Positions 1 to 4,773 of a DNA stretch of 5,625 nt are shown piece by piece. A program made the translations under genes and the position numbers. Source of the stretch: JASFUX01 sp050050115 (GTDB lineage: Bacteria; Pseudomonadota; Alphaproteobacteria; Caulobacterales; Maricaulaceae). How positions within the stretch are numbered: the stretch's first letter is position 1; each line of letters starts with the position of its first letter. Below the pieces are notes generated by a model. That model searched no databases. It was not told where the DNA came from and was given only the letters and a program-made list of their open reading frames with translations. The stretch is from assembly GCA_050050115.1 (NCBI GenBank), contig JASFUX010000231.1:1-5625 (forward strand), written 5' to 3'.

Positions 1-1
1 A

Positions 2-481
2 GATGTTTCAGCCTATCTGATCTCGCCGCGGTTCAGCTACGACCTCCTACTCAATTCCTCGAAGGTCGACGCGACCGACTGGGCCTATCTGCGCCTCGAC
101 GCGCCGGCGCCGGCGGACATCACGCCGCTGGAGATCGCGCCGATCTATTCGCTCGACGGCGTGACGCTGTCTCAGGCGGGCTACAGCTGGGACACCGGGG
201 ACCACCTTTCGGGCCATCTCGGCTGCGCGGGCGTTTCGCTCGAGCTTGATGGCACGCTGATCCACGATTGCGACATGACCGACGGGGACTCCGGCTCGCC
301 GATCCTGATCGAGGAAGACGGGGTCTATAAGATCGTCGCCATCGTCTCCAAGCGCCGACGCGGCGAGGACCGGCTCTGGCGGCAGAACGTCGCTGCGCGC
401 GAGATGGGCTTCGACCGCCCTCTCGCCGACTTCGCCGACGGCAAGATCGGCGCGCCGATGGTGGCGCGCGAAGAGCGCTAA
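2..481 (+). CDS. Trypsin-like serine protease, C-terminal part (5' end outside window)
   Basis: The frame is open from base 2 to the TAA at 479-481, giving 159 residues with no start in the window. The visible part looks like the C-terminal two thirds of a chymotrypsin/V8-fold serine peptidase. The segment TDWAYLRL (residues 25-32 of the fragment) carries the likely catalytic Asp (D26). GDSGSPIL (about 95-102) carries the catalytic Ser (S97, codon 290-292). C75 and C90 flank this segment and probably form the disulfide usual in bacterial S1 peptidases of the HDCD...GDSGSP type, which suggests export to the periplasm or outside. The catalytic His and any signal peptide would lie upstream of the window. 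The internal ATG at 161 is not a believable start, because it falls after the catalytic Asp. The substrate is unknown. The gene converges on the smr-like gene with 4 bp between the stops. The family call is fairly secure; the exact subfamily is not. Confidence 0.8.
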   Translation, partial: DVSAYLISPRFSYDLLLNSSKVDATDWAYLRLDAPAPADITPLEIAPIYSLDGVTLSQAGYSWDTGDHLSGHLGCAGVSLELDGTLIHDCDMTDGDSGSPILIEEDGVYKIVAIVSKRRRGEDRLWRQNVAAREMGFDRPLADFADGKIGAPMVAREER

Positions 482-485
482 CCCC

Positions 486-1025
486 TCACCCTCTCCGCTT
501 CAAAAATACGTACCAGGCGCCCGCGCCGCCGTGACGCTTGTGCGCAGGCGCATAGCCGGCGATGACCGGCGCGAGAGCCGGCTCGGCGAGCCATTCGGGC
601 AGGCGGCGACGCAACACGCCTTCACCGCCCCCACCGTCCATCGCTCCCCCAGGACGACCTTTGCCGGTGATCACCAAGCCGCAGCGTCCGCCGCGCTCGC
701 GCAGGCGCATGACGAAGCCGCCGAGTGCGGCATGCGCTTCAACCTGGGTCATCCCATGCAGATCGAGCCGGCCGTCGATCTCGACCTGACCGCGGCGCAC
801 GCGCTTTTCGCCTGAACGCTCCGCGGGCGGAGGCGAGCCGGCCGCCTCGGCGAAGCGCTTGAGGCCCGGCGCCAGCGCGCGCGGCTTGGCCGGCGGCTTC
901 GTCCGGCGCGTCCGCCCCGTTTCCGGCTCTTTAGGCTCTGGAGTCTTGCGGCCCGGACGCGGCGTCACCGTCGCGGCGACCTGCGCCCAGATACGCTTTT
1001 CCTCCGGTCGCAACACACGCTTCAT
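486..1025 (-). CDS. Smr-domain protein (Smr/MutS2 family, putative DNA endonuclease)
   Basis: This 179-residue protein has a C-terminal Smr domain. LDLHGMT (residues 87-93) is the family's DLHG motif, and VITGKG (118-123) is the second conserved block; the domain ends with GAWYVFLKRR. Stand-alone Smr proteins and the Smr domain of MutS2 have nicking or nuclease activity on DNA or RNA. The role here is inferred from the family. The N-terminal ~80 residues are basic, rich in Pro, Lys and Arg, and probably disordered. A Gly-rich stretch (GGAMDGGGGEG, about 126-136) sits just after the GK motif. The ATG at 1025 was chosen because it overlaps the mltA stop in an ATGA, the usual sign of translational coupling, and because MKRVLRPEE is a typical start of this family. 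The frame also extends to 1064, but that would put 13 residues inside mltA. It is the last gene of the Tim44-mltA-smr operon. Confidence 0.88.
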   Translation of the reverse strand: MKRVLRPEEKRIWAQVAATVTPRPGRKTPEPKEPETGRTRRTKPPAKPRALAPGLKRFAEAAGSPPPAERSGEKRVRRGQVEIDGRLDLHGMTQVEAHAALGGFVMRLRERGGRCGLVITGKGRPGGAMDGGGGEGVLRRRLPEWLAEPALAPVIAGYAPAHKRHGGAGAWYVFLKRRG

Positions 1026-2230
1026 CGCGCCGCGATCCGCTGATCGACTGGAACCAGCGCCCACCAGCGCGTCCTGTGGCGCACTTGCGCAGCGGCCTCG
1101 CCCGCCGCCTCCCCGGTTCCGAAAAACAGATCCGAGCGCAGCGGTCCAGTGATCGCCCCGCCGGTGTCTTGCGCGACGCCGAGCCTCGCTGCCGGCGCGT
1201 CTTCTCCCGCCGGGGCGATCCAGAAAAGCGTTCCGTAGGCGTGCCAGTCAGGGTCGATCGCAATGCTGGCGTGCCCCGTCAGCGGCGCGCCGGCCGCGCC
1301 GCGCGGACCCGGTGGACTGGGACCAAGCGCCTCTTCGCGAAAGTAGACGTAGCGTTCGTTGGCGTTGACGACTGCATCGGCGTCAACCGGATCGGCGGCG
1401 TCGAGCCACGCCTTGACCCGCGCGTTCGAAGCGCTTTCGAGCGGCATCGCCCCGGTCGCCGCGAGGTCGCGCGCGATCGAGGAATAGGGCCGCGTATTGG
1501 TCGCCGCGAAAGCGGCTCGCACCCGTGCGCCGTCCGGGAAGACCAGCCGGCCCGAGCCCTGGATCTGCAGGAACACCACGTCCGACAGCCGGCCATAGCC
1601 GATCGCGTCGACAGCGAGGGCGTCGCGGCGGATCGCGCCGCGCGGCGGGGCCAGAGTGAAGGCGCCGTCCGGCTCGCGGATGAACGCTTCACGCCGAACG
1701 CCGCGCGCATAGGTGTCGATCGCCGGGCTTTCGAGCACCACCAGGTTGTAAGGCGCGCGCAGCATAGGTTCCGTAAACGGAGGTTCCGGCGCGCGCCGCG
1801 CTTCGATCTCCGGCTCATAGTAGGCGGTCGTCAGTCCCTCTTGCGCGCCGTCGGCGGCGGTGAGCGCAACCGGCTCGAACCGCGCCTCGAAGAAAGCGCG
1901 CGCCGCGTCGCGCCCGAGCGGAACCGATGCGGCGTCCGCGCAGGCCGCTTTCCACGGCCCGACGGCGCCGGCGTAGGGCGGGCCCACCGGTGCGTCGTCG
2001 GGCCGCGCCGAAAAGCGATCACAGCTTTCAACGAAGGCCGCAAGCGCGCGTTCGTGCGCGCCATCCAGCCAGCCGGGCAAGTCCGCGAAGTCCGCCGGCG
2101 CAACGCCGAGCGCAGCGATTTCGATTTGTGCAGGCGCGGCTGGGGGCGATTCAGGCGGCGCGCTTGCGCAGGCGGTTGCAAGCAGCCCCGGAACGATGAC
2201 TGAAAGGAGCTGCATCGTCGCGCGGCGCAT
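1022..2230 (-). CDS. mltA: MltA-family membrane-bound lytic murein transglycosylase (lipoprotein)
   Basis: This 402-residue protein would cleave the MurNAc-GlcNAc bond of peptidoglycan to a 1,6-anhydro product at the outer membrane. The start has a basic n-region (MRR), a hydrophobic stretch (about residues 8-20) and Cys21 in an ATAC context, a slightly loose lipobox typical of a lipoprotein. MltA blocks follow in order: GLTTAYYEPE (132-141), DAIGYGRLSD (208-217), QIQGSGRL (222-229), NERYVYFRE (291-299), and the C-terminal 3D/double-psi-barrel part with AQDTGGAI (353-360) and SDLFFGTG (366-373). The conserved acidic residues D355 and D367 are both present; one should be the counterpart of the single catalytic Asp of E. 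coli MltA. A WW-LVP end (389-394) is normal. The ATG at 2230 is preferred over the one at 2257: AGGGGAG lies 7 bases upstream of 2230, the 2257 site has no ribosome binding site, and the signal peptide is better placed. Its TGA overlaps the ATG of the smr gene. Confidence 0.93.
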   Translation of the reverse strand: MRRATMQLLSVIVPGLLATACASAPPESPPAAPAQIEIAALGVAPADFADLPGWLDGAHERALAAFVESCDRFSARPDDAPVGPPYAGAVGPWKAACADAASVPLGRDAARAFFEARFEPVALTAADGAQEGLTTAYYEPEIEARRAPEPPFTEPMLRAPYNLVVLESPAIDTYARGVRREAFIREPDGAFTLAPPRGAIRRDALAVDAIGYGRLSDVVFLQIQGSGRLVFPDGARVRAAFAATNTRPYSSIARDLAATGAMPLESASNARVKAWLDAADPVDADAVVNANERYVYFREEALGPSPPGPRGAAGAPLTGHASIAIDPDWHAYGTLFWIAPAGEDAPAARLGVAQDTGGAITGPLRSDLFFGTGEAAGEAAAQVRHRTRWWALVPVDQRIAAR

Positions 2231-2233
2231 GAA

Positions 2234-2245
2234 CCTGCTCCCCTC
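2234..2245 (-). promoter_or_regulatory. Ribosome binding site deciding the mltA start
   Basis: On the minus strand the run AGAGGGGAG ends 7 bases before the ATG at 2230. It is a good match to the anti-Shine-Dalgarno. The in-frame ATG at 2257 is preceded only by GC-rich sequence without a purine run. This fixes the mltA start 9 codons downstream of the longest frame. Confidence 0.7.
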
Positions 2246-2323
2246 TGCGCCCGACATCGCGGCGTCATCGCGATCCGGCCGATCTCGATCCGGGACACCT
2301 TGGACGCAGAAGCTTAAGGGAGA

Positions 2324-2938
2324 TTAACCCTTGCGGACCTTGGCCAGCCGCCAGTTCGGATCGGGCGAGTCGACCAGCCGCTCGAACGTCCAAAGCTCGG
2401 TGACCGGGCGCAGCTGATTGGCGTCGCCCTCGACCGTCTCGCCCTCGGCGTTCTTCGTTTCAGTGGCGATCTCGGCCTCGAAGCGCACTTCGACCCGCGC
2501 AAGACCATCCTTCAACGACGCGTCCTCGATCTCGGCCTGGCGAATGGTGGTGACGTGGGTTTCGACGGTCTGTCCGGCCGCCTCGCGCGCGTCGATCGCG
2601 CTGGCGTAGCGTTGCATCACTTCGGGCGCGAGCAGCGGCTCGAGCGCCCCGCGGTCGCCGCGGGAGAAGGCGTCGACGATGAGCTTATAGGCCTCGACCG
2701 CCCCGCTGACGAAGGATTCGGGGTCGAACACGCCGTCGGCCGAGCGAATCCCCTCCATACCGGCGGCCGCCGGGCCGGTGAACGCAGGGCGCAGCGCGGG
2801 TCGCTCGTTTTCCGCGCGGACGCGCTCCAGATCGCCCGGTTCCGGCTCATGCCCGGTGCGCCGCCCCAGAATCGAATAGAGGCGGATCGCGAAGAACAGC
2901 GCCAAGCCGGCAATTAGGATGAACGGGATGAGATCCAC
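2324..2938 (-). CDS. Tim44/TimA-type membrane-anchored protein (Tim44-like domain)
   Basis: This 204-residue protein has one N-terminal membrane helix (about residues 3-22, DLIPFILIAGLALFFAIRL) followed by SILGRRTGHE, a hallmark of the alphaproteobacterial Tim44-like family. A charged linker leads to a Tim44-like/mL45 domain (about 70-204) with FDPESFVSGAVEAYKLIVDAF, LLAPEVMQRY and a closing TELWTFERLVDSPDPNWRLAKVRKG-type end. The mitochondrial relative tethers Hsp70 to the protein import channel. The bacterial proteins are inner-membrane proteins of poorly known function, so only an envelope role is inferred here. The GTG at 2938 was chosen: AAAGGAG lies 5 bases upstream, and the helix then starts immediately. 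The longer frame begins with a TTG at 2962, which lies at or upstream of the probable transcription start and has no ribosome binding site. It is the first gene of the operon with mltA, 93 bp upstream of it, and is divergent from secB. Confidence 0.88.
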   Translation of the reverse strand: MDLIPFILIAGLALFFAIRLYSILGRRTGHEPEPGDLERVRAENERPALRPAFTGPAAAGMEGIRSADGVFDPESFVSGAVEAYKLIVDAFSRGDRGALEPLLAPEVMQRYASAIDAREAAGQTVETHVTTIRQAEIEDASLKDGLARVEVRFEAEIATETKNAEGETVEGDANQLRPVTELWTFERLVDSPDPNWRLAKVRKG

Positions 2939-2964
2939 GAACGCTCCTTTCCTTGGAACCAATC

Positions 2965-2993
2965 AATATAAAGCCCGATGGCCCTTTCGTCAG
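2965..2993 (-). promoter_or_regulatory. Promoter of the Tim44-mltA-smr operon
   Basis: On the minus strand CTGACG (2993-2988) and TATATT (2970-2965) are separated by exactly 17 bp. This matches the TTGACA/TATAAT-type core well, and the -10 stands out in this GC-rich DNA. Transcription would start near 2958, giving a leader of about 20 bases before the GTG at 2938. This is a sequence prediction only. Confidence 0.6.
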
Positions 2994-3018
2994 CCCGCCG
3001 CCGCTGACTTTGAGCGCC

Positions 3019-3032
3019 TTACGGCTCCGTAA
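3019..3032. promoter_or_regulatory. Perfect dyad TTACGG-CT-CCGTAA, possible operator
   Basis: This is a perfect 6+6 inverted repeat with a 2-bp centre in the divergent Tim44/secB intergenic region, about 26 bp upstream of the predicted Tim44 -35. Its size and place suit a dimeric regulator. I do not recognise the regulator. As RNA the 2-base loop is too tight for a good hairpin, which favours a DNA-level site. Confidence 0.35.
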
Positions 3033-3095
3033 TCGTCTCAGTCCGACCCGGTCCGCGGGAGGCTGAAAGGCCCGCCGGGCGCGGCGTTGGGGAAA

Positions 3096-3124
3096 CTTGC
3101 CGATACGCACATGCACATGCTACG
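3096..3124 (+). promoter_or_regulatory. Weak candidate secB promoter
   Basis: CTTGCC (3096-3101) and GCTACG (3119-3124) are spaced 17 bp apart and resemble an alphaproteobacterial TTGAC/GCTA-type promoter, leaving a leader of about 90 bases before secB. The match is modest. The rest of the 283-bp divergent region (2939-3221) shows no convincing open frame or RNA gene. Confidence 0.25.
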
Positions 3125-3221
3125 CCGCGCGAACCTTAGCTTCCGGCCGCCCCGGCCCGCCGCGCCCTGGGCGCGTCAGACGATTCATCCGCCTCGCACT
3201 CTCACGTCAAGGACCACCCGC

Positions 3222-3770
3222 ATGACCGACGAGACCGACACGCCGACGGCCGCCGCAGCGCCGGACCAAGCGGCCGCCGCAGCGCCGCAGATTCGGGTCA
3301 TCGCGCAGTACATTAAGGATCTTTCCTTCGAGAACCCCGATCCGATGAACGCGCTGCGCGCCGGCCAGCCCGCGCCGTCGATCGACGTCGGGATCGACGT
3401 GCAGGCGCGCAAGGCGCAGGGCGACGGCAGCTTCGAGGTCGACCTCAACATCACCGTGCGCGCCAAGCGCGAGGACACGGTCGCCTTCATCTGCGAGCTC
3501 AAGTACGCGGGCCTGTTCCAGTTCGTGAACGTGCCGCCCGAAGCGGTCGAGCCGCTGCTTCTGGTCGAAGCGCCGCGGATGCTGTTTCCCTTCGCCCGCC
3601 GCATCGTCGCCGAGGCGACCCGCGACGGCGGCTTCCCGCCCCTCTACATCGATCCGATCGACTTCATGGGGCTCTATCAGAAGCAGCGGGCCTCATCGCA
3701 AAGCGCGCCCGCAGCGGGTGAAGCGGGCGGCGAAACGCCCGGCGACGCGAGTCCGGCCGGAAGCGCGTAG
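3222..3770 (+). CDS. secB: Protein-export chaperone SecB
   Basis: This 182-residue protein is a cytosolic tetrameric chaperone that holds preproteins unfolded and delivers them to SecA. Conserved blocks are present in order: IAQYIKDLSFENP (residues 27-39), the FEVDLNITVRAK strand region (71-82), ELKYAGLFQF (92-101), LLVEAPRMLFPFAR (113-126) and GGFPPLYIDPIDFMGLYQ (136-153). The tails are unusual only in composition: an Ala/Pro-rich N-terminus (8-22) and a flexible Gly/Ala/Ser/Glu tail (about 157-182), common in alphaproteobacterial SecB. The ATG at 3222 was chosen because AAGGA (3209-3213) lies 8 bases upstream and MTDE is a family-like start. The longer frame back to 3087 adds 45 Arg/Pro-rich residues that belong to no SecB. 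It is divergent from the Tim44-mltA-smr operon, a neighbourhood known in alphaproteobacteria. Confidence 0.95.
   Translation: MTDETDTPTAAAAPDQAAAAAPQIRVIAQYIKDLSFENPDPMNALRAGQPAPSIDVGIDVQARKAQGDGSFEVDLNITVRAKREDTVAFICELKYAGLFQFVNVPPEAVEPLLLVEAPRMLFPFARRIVAEATRDGGFPPLYIDPIDFMGLYQKQRASSQSAPAAGEAGGETPGDASPAGSA
3247..3287 (+). repeat. Two direct copies of a 17-bp Ala/Pro-coding repeat in secB
   Basis: CGGCCGCCGCAGCGCCG occurs at 3247-3263 and again at 3271-3287, a period of 24 bp (8 codons, in frame). It encodes two copies of an Ala-run plus Pro unit in the disordered SecB N-terminus. It is probably a small slippage duplication with no functional meaning. Confidence 0.6.
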
Positions 3771-3780
3771 AGCGCACCGC

Positions 3781-3817
3781 AAGACTTCAGCGCCCTCGGC
3801 GATGTCGGGCGCGTCTT
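3781..3817 (+). terminator. Possible secB transcription terminator
   Basis: Just after the secB stop, GCGCCC (3790-3795) pairs with GGGCGC (3807-3812). The flanking AAGAC (3781-3785) can pair with GTCTT (3813-3817), with a 4-base bulge on the left arm. The sequence after it (CTTCG) is only mildly T-rich, so this is a weak intrinsic terminator at best. Confidence 0.35.
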
Positions 3818-3919
3818 CTTCGATCTCACAAATGCCTTAGCGACAGTTCTCCGGCCTCGTGAAGCGAGCGCCGGCGGGCTGCTGCGACAAAGCGGCCGCC
3901 GAGAAAGTTGTCCTCGGAC

Positions 3920-3963
3920 TTGACATCAGGGCTTGACCCGCGGCTACATATGTAGTCTATATT
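3920..3963 (+). promoter_or_regulatory. Promoter of the blaI-M56 unit
   Basis: Two -35-like hexamers lie 13 bp apart: TTGACA (3920-3925) and TTGACC (3933-3938). Downstream AT-rich candidates for -10 are GCTACATA (3943-3950) and TCTATATT (3956-3963). The pairing cannot be decided by eye: TTGACA with GCTACA has 17 bp spacing, and TTGACC with TATATT has 19 bp. In either case the first BlaI-type operator lies in the promoter core, as expected for repression by blocking RNA polymerase. The tract is conspicuously AT-rich compared with its surroundings. Confidence 0.5.
3944..3955. promoter_or_regulatory. BlaI/MecI-type operator 1 (perfect dyad)
   Basis: CTACATATGTAG is a perfect 12-bp palindrome that contains the TACAnnTGTA core known for BlaI/MecI operators. 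It lies 40 bp upstream of the blaI-like start and inside the predicted promoter core, so the adjacent repressor probably controls its own unit. Confidence 0.75.
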
Positions 3964-3965
3964 GA

Positions 3966-3977
3966 CTACGAATGTAG
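3966..3977. promoter_or_regulatory. BlaI/MecI-type operator 2 (imperfect dyad)
   Basis: CTACGAATGTAG keeps both CTAC/GTAG arms and the right half (ATGTA) of operator 1 but has a mismatched centre. Its centre is 22 bp from that of operator 1, close to two helical turns, so two repressor dimers would sit on the same DNA face. It lies near the expected transcription start. Confidence 0.65.
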
Positions 3978-3995
3978 CCTAAGAGGGCCAATTCC

Positions 3996-4376
3996 GTGAA
4001 CGACGCCATTACAGAAGCCGAAGCCCAGGTGATGCAGGTGCTCTGGCGCCGGCATCCCAGCGACGCGCGCACGATCGCCCAGACGCTGGAGAAAGAAACC
4101 GGCTGGCGGCGGACGACGGTGAATACGCTGCTCGCCCGTCTCGAGAAGAAAGGCGCAGTGGGGGTCGAGGACGGCTCCTCGCCCAAGCGCTACATCCCCC
4201 TGATCGAAGCGGCTGACTATTCGCGGGCGTCGACCCGGCGACTGGTCGATCTGTTGTTCGAGGGCCGCATCGCGCCGCTGGTCGCCAGCTTCGCCGGCGA
4301 AAAGCCCCTCCCGCCCGAGGAACTCGAAGAGCTCCGCGCGCTCGTGGAGAAGATGTCTGATGACGCCGAGAAGTGA
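3996..4376 (+). CDS. blaI: BlaI/MecI/CopY-family transcriptional repressor
   Basis: This 126-residue protein has the usual length of the family. The N-terminal winged helix-turn-helix spans about residues 4-72: ITEAEAQVMQVLW (5-17), a second helix (DARTIAQTLEKE, 23-34) and the recognition helix WRRTTVNTLLARLEKKG (37-53), with the wing ending in KRYIPLI (64-70). The C-terminal helical part (about 75-124) should form the dimer. VASFAGE (96-102) aligns by eye with the region where staphylococcal BlaI is cut (Asn-Phe), so proteolytic inactivation is possible here (inference). The GTG at 3996 was chosen because AAGAGGG (3981-3987) lies 8 bases upstream and INDAITEAE-like starts are typical. Two matching operators lie directly upstream, so autorepression is likely. 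The stop overlaps the start of the M56 gene by 17 bp, the classic repressor-sensor pairing. The targets beyond this unit are unknown and need not be beta-lactamases. Confidence 0.9.
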   Translation: MNDAITEAEAQVMQVLWRRHPSDARTIAQTLEKETGWRRTTVNTLLARLEKKGAVGVEDGSSPKRYIPLIEAADYSRASTRRLVDLLFEGRIAPLVASFAGEKPLPPEELEELRALVEKMSDDAEK

Positions 4377-4695
4377 TCTCCTCGAAAGCGTACTCTCTAC
4401 GGGCGTGGATTCGGGCTCCACGCCCCTTTTTGAATTCGCGGCGTTGCCCGCTTCGGGCGCAACGGCGTGGCTCGCCGAAGCGTCGATCGTCTTCGGCGTC
4501 GTCGTTCTCGTCGTGCTCCTTCTCCGCAAACCGGCCCTGCGCCGCTTCGGCGCCGGCTGGGCCTACGCCTTATGGCTCGCGCCGGTCGCGGCGCTGATCG
4601 CGACCCTCGCGCCGGCGAGCCTCATCGAACTTCCTGTTCTGCCGGCGTCCGAGCCCGCGGCCCAAACCGCCGCAGGTCCGATGTGGGGCGCGTAA
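4360..4695 (+). CDS. N-terminal fragment of a BlaR1/MecR1-like M56 sensor, ended by an in-frame TAA
   Basis: These 111 residues contain two predicted membrane helices, about 40-56 and 66-88, joined by RKPALRRFGAGWAYALW. That joining segment is typical of the first cytoplasmic turn of alphaproteobacterial M56/BlaR1-like proteins. The segment before the first helix (about 38 residues) is longer than usual. The ATG at 4360 has GGAGA (4346-4350) 9 bases upstream and overlaps the end of blaI by 17 bp, which suggests coupling. Codons 14-24 contain a terminator-like hairpin. The frame ends at the TAA at 4693-4695, in a Pro/Ala-rich loop after helix 2. The very same frame then continues for at least 930 bases with the rest of an M56 protein. 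On its own the fragment has no catalytic part. It is best seen as the 5' piece of an interrupted gene, although expression as a small two-helix membrane protein cannot be excluded. Confidence 0.72.
   Translation: MTPRSDLLESVLSTGVDSGSTPLFEFAALPASGATAWLAEASIVFGVVVLVVLLLRKPALRRFGAGWAYALWLAPVAALIATLAPASLIELPVLPASEPAAQTAAGPMWGA
4401..4431 (+). terminator. Intrinsic-terminator-like hairpin early in the M56 gene
   Basis: GGGCGTGGA (4401-4409) and TCCACGCCC (4417-4425) form a perfect 9-bp GC-rich stem with a 7-base loop, followed by C and five Ts (4427-4431). It lies 25 bp after the blaI stop and inside the first 25 codons of the M56 frame. It is the best intrinsic terminator in the window and could end most transcripts after blaI, with read-through or a coupled ribosome needed for M56 expression. 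Confidence 0.65.
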
Positions 4696-4760
4696 CTTGG
4701 TTCCGCGCCCGCGCCAGCCTCTGCTCCGTACGCCATCCCGGCGGAGCTGCTCTTCCCTCC

Positions 4761-4773
4761 GGAGGCGGCCTTG
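4761..4773 (+). promoter_or_regulatory. Possible ribosome binding site and TTG restart for the M56 C-terminal part
   Basis: GGAGG (4761-4765) lies 5 bases before a TTG at 4771 that is in the M56 frame, 75 bp after the interrupting TAA. The spacing is suitable for initiation. In GC-rich coding DNA a GGAGG can occur by chance, so the site is only a candidate. Confidence 0.35.

Noticed and set aside
446..459. Perfect 14-bp palindrome ATCGGCGCGCCGAT near the protease 3' end
   Set aside because: It lies in coding sequence made of GC-rich codons, with no T-run after it; probably chance.
1076..2203. Long plus-strand open frame of 375 codons opposite mltA
   Set aside because: Its product is extremely Arg-rich with no recognisable domain and lies antisense to a gene with all MltA motifs. 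It is a normal shadow frame in GC-rich DNA.
3087..3221. Upstream in-frame extension of secB (45 residues)
   Set aside because: Arg/Pro-rich, not part of any SecB, contains the candidate promoter, and the ATG at 3222 has its own ribosome binding site.
2939..3221. Search for a small gene (such as fxsA) or RNA gene between the Tim44 gene and secB
   Set aside because: No frame with family features and no tRNA-like or other recognisable RNA structure was seen; only promoter-like elements and the dyad.
4405..4446. Alternative M56 starts at GTG 4405 or TTG 4444
   Set aside because: Neither has a convincing ribosome binding site, whereas the ATG at 4360 has GGAGA and the blaI overlap typical of such pairs. 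TTG 4444 would, however, skip the hairpin.
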